Positions 54,428 to 63,994 of a stretch of DNA of 64,000 bases are shown here, piece after piece. The stretch comes from Ornithinibacillus gellani (GTDB taxonomy: Bacteria > Bacillota > Bacilli > Bacillales > Amphibacillaceae). The notes under the pieces were generated by a model, which was not told where the DNA came from, did no database searches, and was given only the letters and a program-made list of their open reading frames with translations. Both the position numbers and the translations under genes were made by a program. The stretch covers positions 186,001 through 250,000 of the forward strand of contig NZ_QTSZ01000037.1 of assembly GCF_003730295.1 (NCBI RefSeq). The letters run 5' to 3'. Position 1 is the stretch's first letter; each line of letters begins with the position of its first letter.

Positions 54428-54500
54428 TGGCTCGGGACGGAATCGAACCGCCGACACAAGGATTTTCAGTCCTTTGCTCTACCGACTGAGCTACCGAGCC
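54428..54500 (-). tRNA. trnF: tRNA-Phe (GAA)
   Basis: A 73-nt cloverleaf with acceptor GGCTCGG/CCGAGCC, anticodon GAA in CTGAAAA, T-loop TTCGATT and discriminator A. CCA is not encoded. Last of five tRNAs. Confidence 0.97.
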
Positions 54501-54596
54501 ATGTAATATTAGATTTTTTTGTTGCAATTCTGATGTCAGAGTTCTTTCATCGAACATTCATTGATATTCCACAAAATATGTATTACTTAAATAAAA

Positions 54597-54689
54597 TGGA
54601 GGAGGAAGAGGGATTCGAACCCCCGCGGGCTTTGACACCCCTGTCGGTTTTCAAGACCGATCCCTTCAGCCAGACTTGGGTATTCCTCC
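54597..54689 (-). tRNA. trnS: tRNA-Ser (UGA)
   Basis: Class II tRNA with a long variable arm, acceptor GGAGGAA/TTCCTCC, anticodon TGA in CTTGAAA and T-loop TTCGAAT. CCA appears to be encoded (54597-54599). The discriminator base is then U (54600), instead of the usual G. Confidence 0.95.
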
Positions 54690-54698
54690 GAGTTTTAA

Positions 54699-54775
54699 TG
54701 GTGGACCCTGCAGGACTCGAACCTGCGACCGATCGGTTATGAGCCGATAGCTCTAACCAACTGAGCTAAGGGTCC
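54699..54775 (-). tRNA. tRNA with CAU anticodon, probably tRNA-Ile2 (lysidine-modified)
   Basis: A 77-nt gene with CCA encoded, acceptor GGACCCT, anticodon CAT in CTCATAA and T-loop TTCGAGT. Its body is close to B. subtilis tRNA-Ile(CAU), substrate of TilS, and unlike the elongator Met tRNA in the same cluster or initiator Met tRNA. Confidence 0.9.
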
Positions 54776-54791
54776 GAATAGCTATTATGTA

Positions 54792-54868
54792 TGGGGCGAT
54801 CGATGGGGATCGAACCCACGTCTGCCGGAGCCACAATCCGGTGCGTTAACCACTTCGCCACGATCGCC
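54792..54868 (-). tRNA. trnH: tRNA-His (GUG)
   Basis: Encodes the extra 5' G(-1) opposite discriminator C73, the tRNA-His identity element. Anticodon GTG in TTGTGGC; T-loop TTCGATC; CCA encoded. Confidence 0.97.
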
Positions 54869-54887
54869 ATAGGTGTGATGATTAGGA

Positions 54888-54961
54888 TAGCGGCGGAGGG
54901 GATCGAACCCACGACCTCACGGGTATGAACCGTACGCTCTCGCCAGCTGAGCTACGCCGCC
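54888..54961 (-). tRNA. trnM: tRNA-Met (CAU, elongator)
   Basis: A 74-nt gene with GGCGGCG acceptor, D-arm AGCTCAGCTGGCGAGAGC, anticodon CAT in TTCATAC. It resembles B. subtilis elongator tRNA-Met. The T-stem has a U-U mismatch at pair 50-64. First tRNA in the transcript. Confidence 0.95.
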
Positions 54962-55046
54962 ATTAATTTCCAGGTTGGTATGGAAGATATGATTCATTAC
55001 GAAATCTTGGCTTAAAATAATTGTCGAAAGGATAACAACGAAATTA

Positions 55047-55075
55047 AATTTACCATGTAGAATGATTTCTGTCAA
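55047..55075 (-). promoter_or_regulatory. Sigma-A promoter of the tRNA operon
   Basis: Minus strand TTGACA (55070-55075), 17-nt spacer, TAAATT (55047-55052), about 85 bp before tRNA-Met. Confidence 0.78.
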
Positions 55076-55347
55076 TCATTTATTTAAGTTCATTAAAAAC
55101 ATGTGTTTGAAACAACAATTAATACTATAGCACTTTCAAAACTTGTTTTCAATAGTTAAAATGCAAAAGATATTATATTCTTGATGATGAGACAATAAAA
55201 ATATAAATAACCTTACAATTCAAGACCGTTTAGTCTCCTAACAGCGGAAAGTAATTCCGTTATTTAGCGTGTCGATAAAAATTTCAAACAGGTCTCTACT
55301 GGCTGTTCATCTGTGTTAAAAGTGTTTTCATTTCCGAAATTTACAAA
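55076..55347. other. AT-rich intergenic region between tRNA promoter and nptA
   Basis: About 270 bp with no gene, RNA or repeat recognised. It continues the gap that begins at 54962. Confidence 0.45.
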
Positions 55348-55374
55348 TAAGGAGCTGCGTTAGTCAGCTCCTTA
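55348..55374 (-). terminator. Terminator of the Na/Pi cotransporter gene
   Basis: Stem TAAGGAGCTG / CAGCTCCTTA with a 7-nt loop, 5 bp past the stop codon; TTTGTAA follows on the minus strand. Confidence 0.78.
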
Positions 55375-55378
55375 TACA

Positions 55379-57001
55379 TTAACTCAATACTTCTTCCGCT
55401 ATGTTAACTGCATGGTCACCAATACGTTCTAAATTACTGATTATGTCTACGAATACAATGCCTGCTGAGGCATCACATACGCCTTCATTTACGCGAATGA
55501 TATGTTTTTTACGATATACGCCTTCCATCTTATCAATTTTATCTTCTTTCTGTACAACAGCAAGTGCTTCTTCACGATCCATGGTGTCAAGTGCTTTAAT
55601 GGCTTGTTTCACCGTAAGAATCGTTAAATCAAACATATTATTCAAGTCTTCCTGGGCCTGCTCGGTAATGACAACTTTATTAGAAATTTTAAAATCAATT
55701 AATTCAATAATATTTTCAAAATGGTCACCAATTCTTTCAATATCCCTCACCGTATCCATTAATGCAGTATGCTTTTCACTTTCCAGTTCAGACATGGATC
55801 CGCGTGAAATATCAACTAAATAATTGGTAATATGCCGATCTAAATTATTTAATGCACCTTCTATTTGTCTAGCCATTTCAGCGTGTTTTTGCTGATGGCT
55901 AGTCAGATATGCATTCGTTTCTTCTAGACCTTGAAATGCATATTCTCCCATACGAATTAATTCGGCTTTTGCTTGATCCAATGCTAGTGCTGAAGATTGC
56001 TGTACAAAAATTGGATCCAAGTGCTTTGGATTATACTCAATCAGTACATCCTTACCTGGGATGATTTTAGTTACCAGCCATGCCAAAGCACCTATAAACG
56101 GAAACTGGATAATGGTATTCATGATGTTGAAATTTCCATGCGCAAAAGCAATGGTCATCGCAGGATTTAGATCCAACGCCTGCTGTAGATACCCAATATA
56201 AACCGTGAAAATTCCAAGCAATAGCATGAATACGACTGTACCAATGACGTTGAAAATCACATGGGTTAAAGCAGCACGCTTCGCAGCAACACTTGTGCCA
56301 ATTGCAGCTAATATAGCTGTGATGGTTGTACCAATATTATCTCCAAACAACACTGGGATTGCTGCTTTTAGCTCTATTGCCCCTTCGGTAAATAATCCCT
56401 GTAAAATACCAATTGTTGCACTGGAGCTCTGTACAATTAAGGTAAACACTGTACCAATTACTACTCCTAAAATAGGACTATTACTCATACTTTGGGTAAG
56501 TTCATGAAAAGTTTCCAAATCACGTAATGGCGACATTCCGCTACTCATCAAATCCAGACCAAAGAATAATGCTCCAAAACCAAAGACAGCCTGTCCCAAT
56601 GCATTTATTTTTTGGTTTTTAAAGAATAAAATTAAAAAGCTTCCTACAGCTATGATTGGTAAAGAATATGCCCCAAGGTCAAAACCAATAATGAATGCTG
56701 TAACAGTAGTACCGATGTTAGCACCCATAATTACACCGATAGCTTGTCTTAATGTCATAAAACCTGCATTAACCAATCCAACAGTTAATACCGTTGTCCC
56801 AGAGCTACTCTGTATTAGCACCGTTACGACTATACCAGCCAGTACACCCAGAAAAGGATTACTCGTAAATCGATCAAGTATATCACGAAGACGATCGCCA
56901 GCTGATTTCTGTAATCCTTCCCCCATAAATTTAATTCCAAGCAAGAAAATCCCGAGTCCACCCAAAAAATCAAATAATAATCTCTGTACATCAATATCCA
57001 C
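55379..57001 (-). CDS. nptA: Na/Pi cotransporter family protein with PhoU-like domain
   Basis: PF02690-type sodium-phosphate symporter. Two inverted repeats contain the QSSSGTTVLTVGLV and QSSSATIGILQGLF signatures across about eight membrane helices (1-310). The C-terminal 200 residues form a PhoU-like helical bundle (DIERIGDHFENI and LERIGDHAVNIAE). The start is GTG 57001, 11 nt after AGGA, giving the N-terminus MDIDVQRLLFDFLGGLG that fits the family. Earlier ATGs at 57028 and 57058 lack ribosome binding sites. 540 aa; counterpart YqeW. Confidence 0.9.
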   Translation of the reverse strand: MDIDVQRLLFDFLGGLGIFLLGIKFMGEGLQKSAGDRLRDILDRFTSNPFLGVLAGIVVTVLIQSSSGTTVLTVGLVNAGFMTLRQAIGVIMGANIGTTVTAFIIGFDLGAYSLPIIAVGSFLILFFKNQKINALGQAVFGFGALFFGLDLMSSGMSPLRDLETFHELTQSMSNSPILGVVIGTVFTLIVQSSSATIGILQGLFTEGAIELKAAIPVLFGDNIGTTITAILAAIGTSVAAKRAALTHVIFNVIGTVVFMLLLGIFTVYIGYLQQALDLNPAMTIAFAHGNFNIMNTIIQFPFIGALAWLVTKIIPGKDVLIEYNPKHLDPIFVQQSSALALDQAKAELIRMGEYAFQGLEETNAYLTSHQQKHAEMARQIEGALNNLDRHITNYLVDISRGSMSELESEKHTALMDTVRDIERIGDHFENIIELIDFKISNKVVITEQAQEDLNNMFDLTILTVKQAIKALDTMDREEALAVVQKEDKIDKMEGVYRKKHIIRVNEGVCDASAGIVFVDIISNLERIGDHAVNIAEEVLS

Positions 57002-57152
57002 TGGTTGCGACTTCCTTTCGATAATCATGTAGTTATGTATGATTTCATTATTCTGCATGCTAGTCCATTTGTAAATGGTACGCTAACAAACTTTACAATC
57101 ATTTAACAATCGGTTCATATTGTCATTAGTATTTTCTATAAACAAAATAAAA

Positions 57153-57185
57153 ACCGGCAGAAGTTGAATATCATCTTCTACCGGT
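57153..57185 (-). terminator. Terminator of the nfeD-like gene
   Basis: Stem ACCGGCAGAAG / CTTCTACCGGT with one mismatch and an 11-nt loop; T-rich minus-strand tail. Confidence 0.85.
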
Positions 57186-57201
57186 AAAATCAATTATTGA
57201 A

Positions 57202-57834
57202 TCAATCTGTCAGTTCTTCTACCATAATCTTTGTTCCATCTACTTGAACAACTTTTACCTTTGTATGTTTCGGAATCCATTGTCCATTGGATACCGCACT
57301 ATAATCTTTATTATTAATTCTTAACGTACCTACAGGTCGAAAATCATTCAGTGTTTCCCCCGTTTGATTGATTAATGCAGCATATTCCTCACTTAAGGAA
57401 TTATAACCGGCTTCTGTGGAGAGCTGATCTGTCAAAGCAATCTTTGTCCACATCTCTCTTCTCTTAAATACCTTAAGGAAAAGCAATGAACCTGCACCAC
57501 CAAGCAGGACGCCAAGCACCCCGTACATACCTGCTACAAAGGAAGGTGCTGGTAATGCGACGGCGATAAACATACTGGCAACCCCTAATGTTGCCAATGT
57601 ACCATCGTTGAGCAATTTACCATCAATAATAATCAGTAATAAACCAATGAAATAAATAATAAGCATAAGCATAAGAGAACCTGTCTCTAAGTAAACAGAA
57701 AAATATACAGTTATAAAACCGATTCCTAATAAAGCGAATAATCCTCTCATATTGACAAGTATTTCACCAATTAAAAACATCGTTGCAAAACCAGTAATTA
57801 ATAACCCGATCCAATCATGAGAAAATATTTCCAA
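57202..57834 (-). CDS. NfeD-like membrane protein, short form
   Basis: 210-aa protein with about five membrane helices (10-125) and a C-terminal OB-fold NfeD domain (about 150-205: GETLNDFRPVGTLRINNKDY, GQWIPKHTKVKVVQVDGTKIMVEE read in strands). The serine-protease domain of long NfeD is absent. NfeD proteins work with flotillins such as FloA in membrane organisation; no flotillin gene is in the window. The start is TTG 57834, 8 nt after GGAGG; GTG 57858 lies upstream of that site. Confidence 0.83.
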   Translation of the reverse strand: MEIFSHDWIGLLITGFATMFLIGEILVNMRGLFALLGIGFITVYFSVYLETGSLMLMLIIYFIGLLLIIIDGKLLNDGTLATLGVASMFIAVALPAPSFVAGMYGVLGVLLGGAGSLLFLKVFKRREMWTKIALTDQLSTEAGYNSLSEEYAALINQTGETLNDFRPVGTLRINNKDYSAVSNGQWIPKHTKVKVVQVDGTKIMVEELTD

Positions 57835-57909
57835 TATGTCCCCCTCCTTACCTTTCACTACTTATACGCAATACCCTTACAGAATGTTTCACTAAAAGGA
57901 GAAATTTTA

Positions 57910-58251
57910 TTGCGCTTCTTAAAAAGGTTAAGTTTATATGTATTAATATTTCTCGTACTTACAAGTATATATAAAGATTTAACAATTGGGTCCACCCCAA
58001 AACGTCAAGAAAACGAAGAATCTGCTTCTATCAAACACGTAGCCTTTGTCGTTATTAAGCAAAAGGTACTGCCAGGTGATTCTTTCCTTACCATCATTGA
58101 GCAAATAAATGCACCACATATTTTTTTGATGAATGTAGAGCAGATGAGAGCAGATTTTATGATGTTGAATCCGAATGTAAATCCAAATGAGCTGCAAGCA
58201 CATACGTACTACTATTTCCCATTATACCACGCTGGGGAAAATACGGAATAA
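57910..58251 (+). CDS. yqfZ: YqfZ-like LysM-type protein
   Basis: 113 aa. An N-terminal membrane or signal helix (about 5-22) is followed by a LysM-like domain: VLPGDSFLTIIEQIN and DFMMLNPNVNPNELQAHTYYYFP. It matches the YqfZ type of Bacillus, of unknown role, probably wall-binding. TTG 57910 with GGAG 8 nt upstream; the open frame extends upstream over the nfeD promoter but has no start context. Confidence 0.78.
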   Translation: MRFLKRLSLYVLIFLVLTSIYKDLTIGSTPKRQENEESASIKHVAFVVIKQKVLPGDSFLTIIEQINAPHIFLMNVEQMRADFMMLNPNVNPNELQAHTYYYFPLYHAGENTE

Positions 58252-58293
58252 CAATTGTCTTCTTAAAATAGTTCAATAAAAATTATAAAAAAA

Positions 58294-58323
58294 CCCGTGG
58301 AAACAATGCTTTCGTTCCACGGG
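58294..58323 (-). terminator. Terminator of yqfX
   Basis: Stem CCCGTGGAA / TTCCACGGG with a 12-nt loop and TTTTTTT on the minus strand. Confidence 0.88.
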
Positions 58324-58352
58324 ATGTACTGGTATTGATATTTGTTTTAAAG

Positions 58353-58757
58353 TCAAAAGGTAAATGGTGCGATAAACAATCGAAGTACAATTGCTACTGC
58401 ACCAGCAACGATTGCAATCGTACCAAGCGTCTCCGCATGACGACTTCTTGCTACAAAACCTACAATAATCCCTGCCGCTCCCAAGATAATTGGCAGCCAG
58501 AAAAAGGATATCGCAGATAAAGCAATCGCTATCCAACCCATTGCTTTACCACTTACATGCGCATCATCCGTATCAGAATCAGCTTGACGAAAATCTGCCC
58601 TGTCTGGTGTTAATTCAGCCGCTGTTTCTTCTTCTCGTTTGCTAAATGCGGTAATGTTTTCAGGCGCATCATAGGTAATTGGTTTTCTTGGTTCTCCATT
58701 ACCTTGTGCACGTCCGTCTTTTGTGTCATCAGGATTTTTCATATCCCACGGCTCCAT
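58353..58757 (-). CDS. yqfX: YqfX-like DUF4190-type membrane protein
   Basis: 134 aa. A long acidic, polar N-terminal half with EETAAELTPDRADFR is followed by two membrane helices (GWIAIALSAISFFWLPIILG and GTIAIVAGAVAIVLRLFI) around the loop GFVARSRHAETLG. It fits YqfX of Bacillus; function unknown. ATG 58757 with AGGAGG 8 nt upstream. Confidence 0.83.
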   Translation of the reverse strand: MEPWDMKNPDDTKDGRAQGNGEPRKPITYDAPENITAFSKREEETAAELTPDRADFRQADSDTDDAHVSGKAMGWIAIALSAISFFWLPIILGAAGIIVGFVARSRHAETLGTIAIVAGAVAIVLRLFIAPFTF

Positions 58758-58929
58758 ATACAAGACCTCCTTTATCGTATTGAGGTGCAAGTATAGTTTG
58801 TGAAGACAGCGGTTGAATTATGATGTTATTTTTTGGACAACCATTATATGTTAATGTCATTTTTTCTGGTGACATTACGAGTATGTTGCTGCATATAATA
58901 GCACCAATCAAATAAAAGGAGCTTTGTTC

Positions 58930-59214
58930 ATGTCGAAATTTATTCAAGAACTAATTTTAATGAAGGTAAAACAGCTAAAGAAAAGAGACCTCATACATTA
59001 TGGCAATACCTATGGCTTCTCATTGACTGATCAGGAGGCTAGTCAGATTATCCACTATATACAAACCCAACCATTGGATTTATTTTCAATACAAGGTAGA
59101 AAAAACATGCTAAGGGAACTTGCCGCTATTACGAATGAACAGACGGCTGCAAAAGCAGAACGTTTATTTTATGAAATCGTCCAATCTTATGGTGTGGAGT
59201 CGCTTTTTGAATAA
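58930..59214 (+). CDS. yqfT: DUF2624 family protein (YqfT)
   Basis: 94-aa helical protein with the DUF2624 pattern: IHYGNTYGFSLTDQEASQI, NMLRELAAITNEQTAAKAE. Restricted to Bacillales; function unknown. ATG 58930, 8 nt after GGAG. Position next to nfo agrees with B. subtilis. Confidence 0.88.
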   Translation: MSKFIQELILMKVKQLKKRDLIHYGNTYGFSLTDQEASQIIHYIQTQPLDLFSIQGRKNMLRELAAITNEQTAAKAERLFYEIVQSYGVESLFE

Positions 59215-59225
59215 GTCATCGTATA

Positions 59226-59260
59226 AATAAAACAGCACCCTAGTAAGGTGCTGTTTTATT
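59226..59260. terminator. Bidirectional terminator yqfT/nfo
   Basis: Stem AATAAAACAGCACC / GGTGCTGTTTTATT with a 7-nt loop, between convergent genes. Confidence 0.9.
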
Positions 59261-59263
59261 TAT

Positions 59264-60160
59264 TTATGCTTGCTCCATTATTTTTTCTTTTAGATTTGGA
59301 TCAAAATTGCCGTCTTTGATCATCTTGATTTCAAATTGATAAGGTGGTTTTTTGTTTTTCTTATCTTCCCCTACATATGGTGTTTCTAAAATCTTCGGTA
59401 ATTCTTTTAATTGTGGGTGGTTAATCACACCATGTAAGGCATCAAAACCAATATGACCAAAACCAATATTTTCGTGACGGTCCTTTCCTGCACCACGTTC
59501 ATTTTTACTGTCATTGACATGTACAACCTTAATTCGATCTACACCAATAATATGATCAAATTCATTTAAGACACCATCAAAGTCGTTTACAACGTCATAA
59601 CCAGCATCATGAATATGGCAGGTATCCAGGCAAATAGATAGCTTTTCATTATGGGTAACCCCATCAATGATTCGCGCAAGTTCATCAAAGCTTCGTCCAA
59701 TTTCAGTACCTTTACCAGCCATTGTTTCCAGCGCAATTTGTACATCATCTTCTTTTACAAGGACTTCATTTATACCTTCAATGATTTTTTTAATGCCAGC
59801 CACATCTCCCGCGCCAACATGAGCACCTGGATGTAATACGATTTGTTTTCCCCCAAGTGCAGCTGTTCTTTCTATCTCACTTCTCAGGAAACGAACACCT
59901 AAATCAAAGGTCTCGGGTTTAACCGTATTAGCAATATTTATGATATATGGTGCATGAACAACCATATCCTGCATGCCATGCTCTTTCATATGTGCTTGAC
60001 CTGCTTCAATGTTTAATTCTTCAATTGCTTTTCTACGTGTATTTTGTGGTGCACCAGTATAAATCATAAACGTATTTGCACCATAGCTCGCTGCTTCCTC
60101 ACTCGCACCCAATAGCATTTTCTTTCCACTCATGGAAACATGAGAACCTATTTTTAACAA
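59264..60160 (-). CDS. nfo: Endonuclease IV (AP endonuclease)
   Basis: Zinc-dependent TIM-barrel AP endonuclease of base excision repair. Metal ligands and signatures: [59 protein letters not shown] and [12 protein letters not shown]. 298 aa against 297 in B. subtilis. The start is TTG 60160, giving [10 protein letters not shown] as in B. subtilis, 10 nt after GGGAG; longer frames lack a ribosome binding site. It follows cshB by 19 bp. Confidence 0.95.
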   Translation of the reverse strand: MLKIGSHVSMSGKKMLLGASEEAASYGANTFMIYTGAPQNTRRKAIEELNIEAGQAHMKEHGMQDMVVHAPYIINIANTVKPETFDLGVRFLRSEIERTAALGGKQIVLHPGAHVGAGDVAGIKKIIEGINEVLVKEDDVQIALETMAGKGTEIGRSFDELARIIDGVTHNEKLSICLDTCHIHDAGYDVVNDFDGVLNEFDHIIGVDRIKVVHVNDSKNERGAGKDRHENIGFGHIGFDALHGVINHPQLKELPKILETPYVGEDKKNKKPPYQFEIKMIKDGNFDPNLKEKIMEQA

Positions 60161-60179
60161 AGCAAACACTCTCCCCAAA

Positions 60180-61505
60180 TTATTTTCTTCGATTTCTATT
60201 TGATTTCTCTTTCTTTTGCAATTGCTTTTTGATTGCTTCTTGCTGCTTTTTCATTTTTTTCTTATAACCAGGTTTAACCTTTGTTGGTTTTTTTACCCTT
60301 TTCCATGCTTCTTTATCCAAATCCGTTGCCGTTTGTGTTCTTAACTGGCGTTTATTCCATGGTTTGGCATCCGTCCATTCCCCATCTTTTACATCACAAT
60401 ACACAAATGATAACCCTCTTTTTTCAAGCAACTTTAACATCGGTATATCTTGTTCTGTGTACAAACTTATCACTGTACCTTCTAGTCCTGCACGAGCTGT
60501 TCTACCGCTACGATGTATATAAAAGGGCTCCTCTTTTGGCAATTGCGCATTGATGACATGACTAACTCCTTTAATATCAATCCCTCTCGAAGCTAAGTCT
60601 GTGCATACAACATATTGATACCGTAGATTCTGTATTTCTTTAACGACTCGTTTTCTTTGTCTTGGTGTTAAACCACCATGAAGTAGACCCACATCCAGTC
60701 CTTGCTGCTGCAACTTCTCCGCCAATTGATCCGCATTATCTTTTCCATTTGTAAAAATAATGGCCAAATAAGGCTGTATTACAGTGGAAAGATGTTTAAT
60801 AACCTTTGCTGCATCACGATGACGTAAATCAATCATTCGATGTTCCATTAATTCAGGAGATATCTTTTGATCGATTTTGACATACAATGGATTCTCCAAA
60901 TATTTTTTAAAGAAATGCTCTAAACGTGTTGGAATGGTAGCTGAGAAGACAAGCAGCTGTACATCCGAATGAGAGCGAACCAATAATTTATCAATATCAC
61001 TAATAAAACCCATATCTAACATTAAATCTGCTTCATCAATAACAAATGCTGTTGCAGAAAATATAGAAACTGCACCACTTTCAACCATATCCAAAATTCT
61101 GCCAGGGGTACCTACAATAATATCAGGTGCAGTTTTCAGCTTGTCCTGCATCCGTTGCTTGTCCGTTCCGCCGATAAGCAGTTTTGCCGTCCATACTTCT
61201 TCTTTATTCGTGTATTGAATCATACGTTTTACTTCATCAAAGATTTGACTGGCTAACTCTCTAGTCGGCGCGGTCAATACAAGTTGAACATCCTTACTTT
61301 GTTCCTTCAGTTGATTGAACAAGGGCAGTAAGAATGCATGTGTTTTCCCAGATCCCGTCTGAGATTGTCCGATAACACTCTGCCCATTTAAAATCGCCGG
61401 TATTAACTCCTGCTGGATTTCTGTTGGTTTAATAAAATGCAGTTGCTCCACAGCTTGTTTAATTAGCGGTTTAAAATCGAATGAATCAAACGATTGGTTT
61501 TTCAT
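60180..61505 (-). CDS. cshB: DEAD-box RNA helicase CshB
   Basis: ATP-dependent RNA helicase of cold adaptation and ribosome/mRNA handling. Motifs: Q (PTEIQQELI), [12 protein letters not shown], Ia [54 protein letters not shown]. The C-terminus is strongly basic ([19 protein letters not shown]). 441 aa. ATG 61505. Its place before nfo and after yqfO/trmK is conserved. Confidence 0.95.
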   Translation of the reverse strand: MKNQSFDSFDFKPLIKQAVEQLHFIKPTEIQQELIPAILNGQSVIGQSQTGSGKTHAFLLPLFNQLKEQSKDVQLVLTAPTRELASQIFDEVKRMIQYTNKEEVWTAKLLIGGTDKQRMQDKLKTAPDIIVGTPGRILDMVESGAVSIFSATAFVIDEADLMLDMGFISDIDKLLVRSHSDVQLLVFSATIPTRLEHFFKKYLENPLYVKIDQKISPELMEHRMIDLRHRDAAKVIKHLSTVIQPYLAIIFTNGKDNADQLAEKLQQQGLDVGLLHGGLTPRQRKRVVKEIQNLRYQYVVCTDLASRGIDIKGVSHVINAQLPKEEPFYIHRSGRTARAGLEGTVISLYTEQDIPMLKLLEKRGLSFVYCDVKDGEWTDAKPWNKRQLRTQTATDLDKEAWKRVKKPTKVKPGYKKKMKKQQEAIKKQLQKKEKSNRNRRK

Positions 61506-61581
61506 CTGAAAACTCCTTTTGCCAAGCTACCGAAATACAATATTTTGATAACTGGCGACTAATATATCTCATTTCTAGATA

Positions 61582-62697
61582 CTAAATAAATGTAAATGGT
61601 TCTGTATCAACATTTGAGCCTAACACTTCTATTTCGGTTTGATGAAGCTGTGCTTTCAAATAAGATACCGTCCCATTAATCATCACTTTTTCAACGTGAT
61701 GTCCAGGATCAATTAAAGTTATTCCATCCAATTTACCATCTAAAGCTGGGTGGAAGGACAAATCTCCAGTAATAAATGCATCAGCTCCTGCTCGGATCGC
61801 AGCATCAATATATTTCTCCCCACTCCCCCCAAGTATAGCAACACATGTAGCTGAGGACTCTAAATTACCTGCAATACGTAGATTGTCTACTTGATAAGCT
61901 GATTTGACAACTGAACATAATTCTGCGGTCGTCATTTCTTTTGGCAGCATACCAATTCTTCCCAAGCCTAAATTATTTGTTTTATTTTGTAATGGATATA
62001 TATCATATGCCGGTTCTTCATACGGATGGGCAGCTATCACAGCAGCCAATGTATCGTGAAGCAAACGTTGTGGTACAATTGTTTCCACCTTTTTTTCTGC
62101 GACCTCTTCCAACTGATGTGGTGTTCCGATAAATGGAATGGTGTCTTCTAATGGTTTAAACGTTCCGATACCTTTCGTTTGAAAACTGCAATGACTATAA
62201 TTTCCAATATGGCCTGCACCATGCACAGCAAACGCATCAAGAATCTGTTCAATATGTGTTTCAGGTACATACACTGCTAATTTATATAATGGCTCTTGGT
62301 AAGTTACAACTAGGGGCTTACGGTGTTGTAAATTTAAGCAATCCGCTAACATATCATTTACACCACCGGCAGCAATATCTAAATTCGTATGAGCTGCGAA
62401 CACAGAAATTCCGTGTTGAATCAGTTTCTGGATGATTCTTCCTTTTTGTGAATCCATGTCCAGTGTATGAATTGCTTTAAAAAGTAAAGGGTGATGTGCG
62501 ATAATTAAATCGATCCCCTTTTCGATTGCCTCATCCACTACAGGTTCTACAACGTCAAGCGTAACCAATATTTTACTTACCTCTTGCTTATAAGAGCCAA
62601 CCTGTAGACCGACATGATCCCAATCATAAGCGAGATGCGCTGGTGCCCAATCTTCCATGATTTGAAATACATCTTTATTTGTCCAGTTTTTTGGCAA
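61582..62697 (-). CDS. yqfO: Nif3-like dinuclear metal center protein (YqfO)
   Basis: NIF3/DUF34 family; YqfO is also named GTP cyclohydrolase 1 type 2-like, with true role unsettled. Metal ligands are in IIAHHPLLFK, FAAHTNLD and the C-terminal DPGHHVEK; a CutA-like insert lies at about 125-230. 371 aa, like B. subtilis. TTG 62697, 7 nt after GGAG inside trmK, which it overlaps by 23 bp, so translation is coupled. Confidence 0.93.
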   Translation of the reverse strand: MPKNWTNKDVFQIMEDWAPAHLAYDWDHVGLQVGSYKQEVSKILVTLDVVEPVVDEAIEKGIDLIIAHHPLLFKAIHTLDMDSQKGRIIQKLIQHGISVFAAHTNLDIAAGGVNDMLADCLNLQHRKPLVVTYQEPLYKLAVYVPETHIEQILDAFAVHGAGHIGNYSHCSFQTKGIGTFKPLEDTIPFIGTPHQLEEVAEKKVETIVPQRLLHDTLAAVIAAHPYEEPAYDIYPLQNKTNNLGLGRIGMLPKEMTTAELCSVVKSAYQVDNLRIAGNLESSATCVAILGGSGEKYIDAAIRAGADAFITGDLSFHPALDGKLDGITLIDPGHHVEKVMINGTVSYLKAQLHQTEIEVLGSNVDTEPFTFI

Positions 62698-63397
62698 TTT
62701 GCAGCTCCTCCTCCATCCATTTGCATTCTGCTTTAAATTGATTTACTCTTTTCTCCGACGCATGCACTGAATGTTCCATCTGCTTTATTATCCGTTGCTG
62801 TTTTTTATATATGGCCAACCATTTATTCATAAAATCATTACTTTTATTTTTCCGTAAAATAGGTCCAAACAACAAATCCTTTTCAGAAAGTTCCAGTGAT
62901 TGTTGATCATGATTCTTTCTGGCACAAATGATTTCATATAAATGACCATTCTCTTCAAGTAGCTTTTCCGATTCAATTGTGTATCCATTATCCATAAACC
63001 ATTGACGTACACTTCGCTCATCTATGTTTGGTTGGACAATTATTCGGTCTACTTTATCTAGTTTCTTTTTACCCGCTTCCAGAATGGACGTAATTAACGA
63101 TCCCCCCATCCCCGCTATTACAATTTCATTTACCTCATTATCGTCTAGAATAGATAACCCATCTCCCAGCCTAACATCTACACGTTGTGTAAGGTTATAA
63201 GCCAGAACGGTTTGTTTTGCACTTTCATATGGTCCTTGATTAATTTCACCTGATATTGCGTGGGCTGTTGGATCATTCATACAAACAAAACAAGGTAGGT
63301 AGGCGTGATCTGAACCAATATCAGCAAAATTTGCGCCTTTGGGCAGTAGGCTCGCAACTAATTGCAATCGTTTAGAAAGCTTTATTTGTTTACTCAT
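62675..63397 (-). CDS. trmK: tRNA (adenine-N1)-methyltransferase TrmK
   Basis: Methylates A22 in tRNA. The SAM-binding motif ADIGSDHAYLP is followed by EINQGPYESA, RLGDGLSIL and VIAGMGGSLI. A helical C-terminal domain (about 165-240) is present. 240 aa. ATG 63397. It forms an operon with yqfO, as in B. subtilis (yqfN-yqfO). Confidence 0.94.
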   Translation of the reverse strand: MSKQIKLSKRLQLVASLLPKGANFADIGSDHAYLPCFVCMNDPTAHAISGEINQGPYESAKQTVLAYNLTQRVDVRLGDGLSILDDNEVNEIVIAGMGGSLITSILEAGKKKLDKVDRIIVQPNIDERSVRQWFMDNGYTIESEKLLEENGHLYEIICARKNHDQQSLELSEKDLLFGPILRKNKSNDFMNKWLAIYKKQQRIIKQMEHSVHASEKRVNQFKAECKWMEEELQIAKKLDK

Positions 63398-63577
63398 TAT
63401 TTACCCCTTGCATAGAATTATTATCATACATTCATATTCGCTAACCATAACGTATCATCACATAAAAAAATAGTAAAACAGGAAGCATATTAATAAGGTA
63501 AATCATCAACAGGTATGGAGTAATAAATTGGTTTTCATTCAGTAATACGTCTCCTACGAAAAAACGTGTTTTAATAA

Positions 63578-63612
63578 AGAAAAGCTTTCTGTTCTAGGCA
63601 GAAAGCTTTTCT
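63578..63612 (-). terminator. Terminator of the cytochrome c550 gene
   Basis: 14-bp stem AGAAAAGCTTTCTG / CAGAAAGCTTTTCT with a 7-nt loop. It lies at the stop of the cytochrome gene. Confidence 0.83.
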
Positions 63613-63622
63613 ACTTATTCAT

Positions 63623-63994
63623 TTACTTTTTTTCACCAAGCCATTCCGCCAATGCTGCGGCTTCTTCATCACCAACAAGGCCACCAGGCATACCGCCATC
63701 TGTACCTTTTATGATAATTTCTTTAATTTCATCAGCCGAATGATCATTTCCAACCTTCGTGAGATCTGGAGCACTTCCACCGGATAAATCTGAACCGTGA
63801 CACATTGCGCAGTTCTTCTCAAAAATCTCTTCCGGCGCTGCAACTTCTCCGCCTTCAGCCTGTTCTTCTCCGCCCTCAGCAGCATTGTTAATTTCTTCAC
63901 GCTGATTTACACCGATCACAGAAATGAATATTACTGCTAAGATCCCCACAACAGCAATAATTGCATAAGGGATAACAGGGTTCTTACTGCTCAT
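63623..63994 (-). CDS. cccA: Cytochrome c550-like membrane-anchored protein
   Basis: An N-terminal membrane anchor (about 8-28), an acidic Gly/Glu-rich linker (35-55), then a class I cytochrome c domain with heme motif CAMCH (about residues 62-66) and distal Met in GGMPGG. 123 aa, like CccA (YqfM) of B. subtilis. The ATG at 63994 is 6 bp from the window edge, so its ribosome binding site and any earlier start cannot be seen. Confidence 0.9.
   Translation of the reverse strand: MSSKNPVIPYAIIAVVGILAVIFISVIGVNQREEINNAAEGGEEQAEGGEVAAPEEIFEKNCAMCHGSDLSGGSAPDLTKVGNDHSADEIKEIIIKGTDGGMPGGLVGDEEAAALAEWLGEKK

Noticed and set aside
54416-54742. A 108-codon plus-strand frame across the tRNA genes
   Set aside because: It is antisense to tRNA-Phe and tRNA-Ser, and the known RNA genes explain the sequence.
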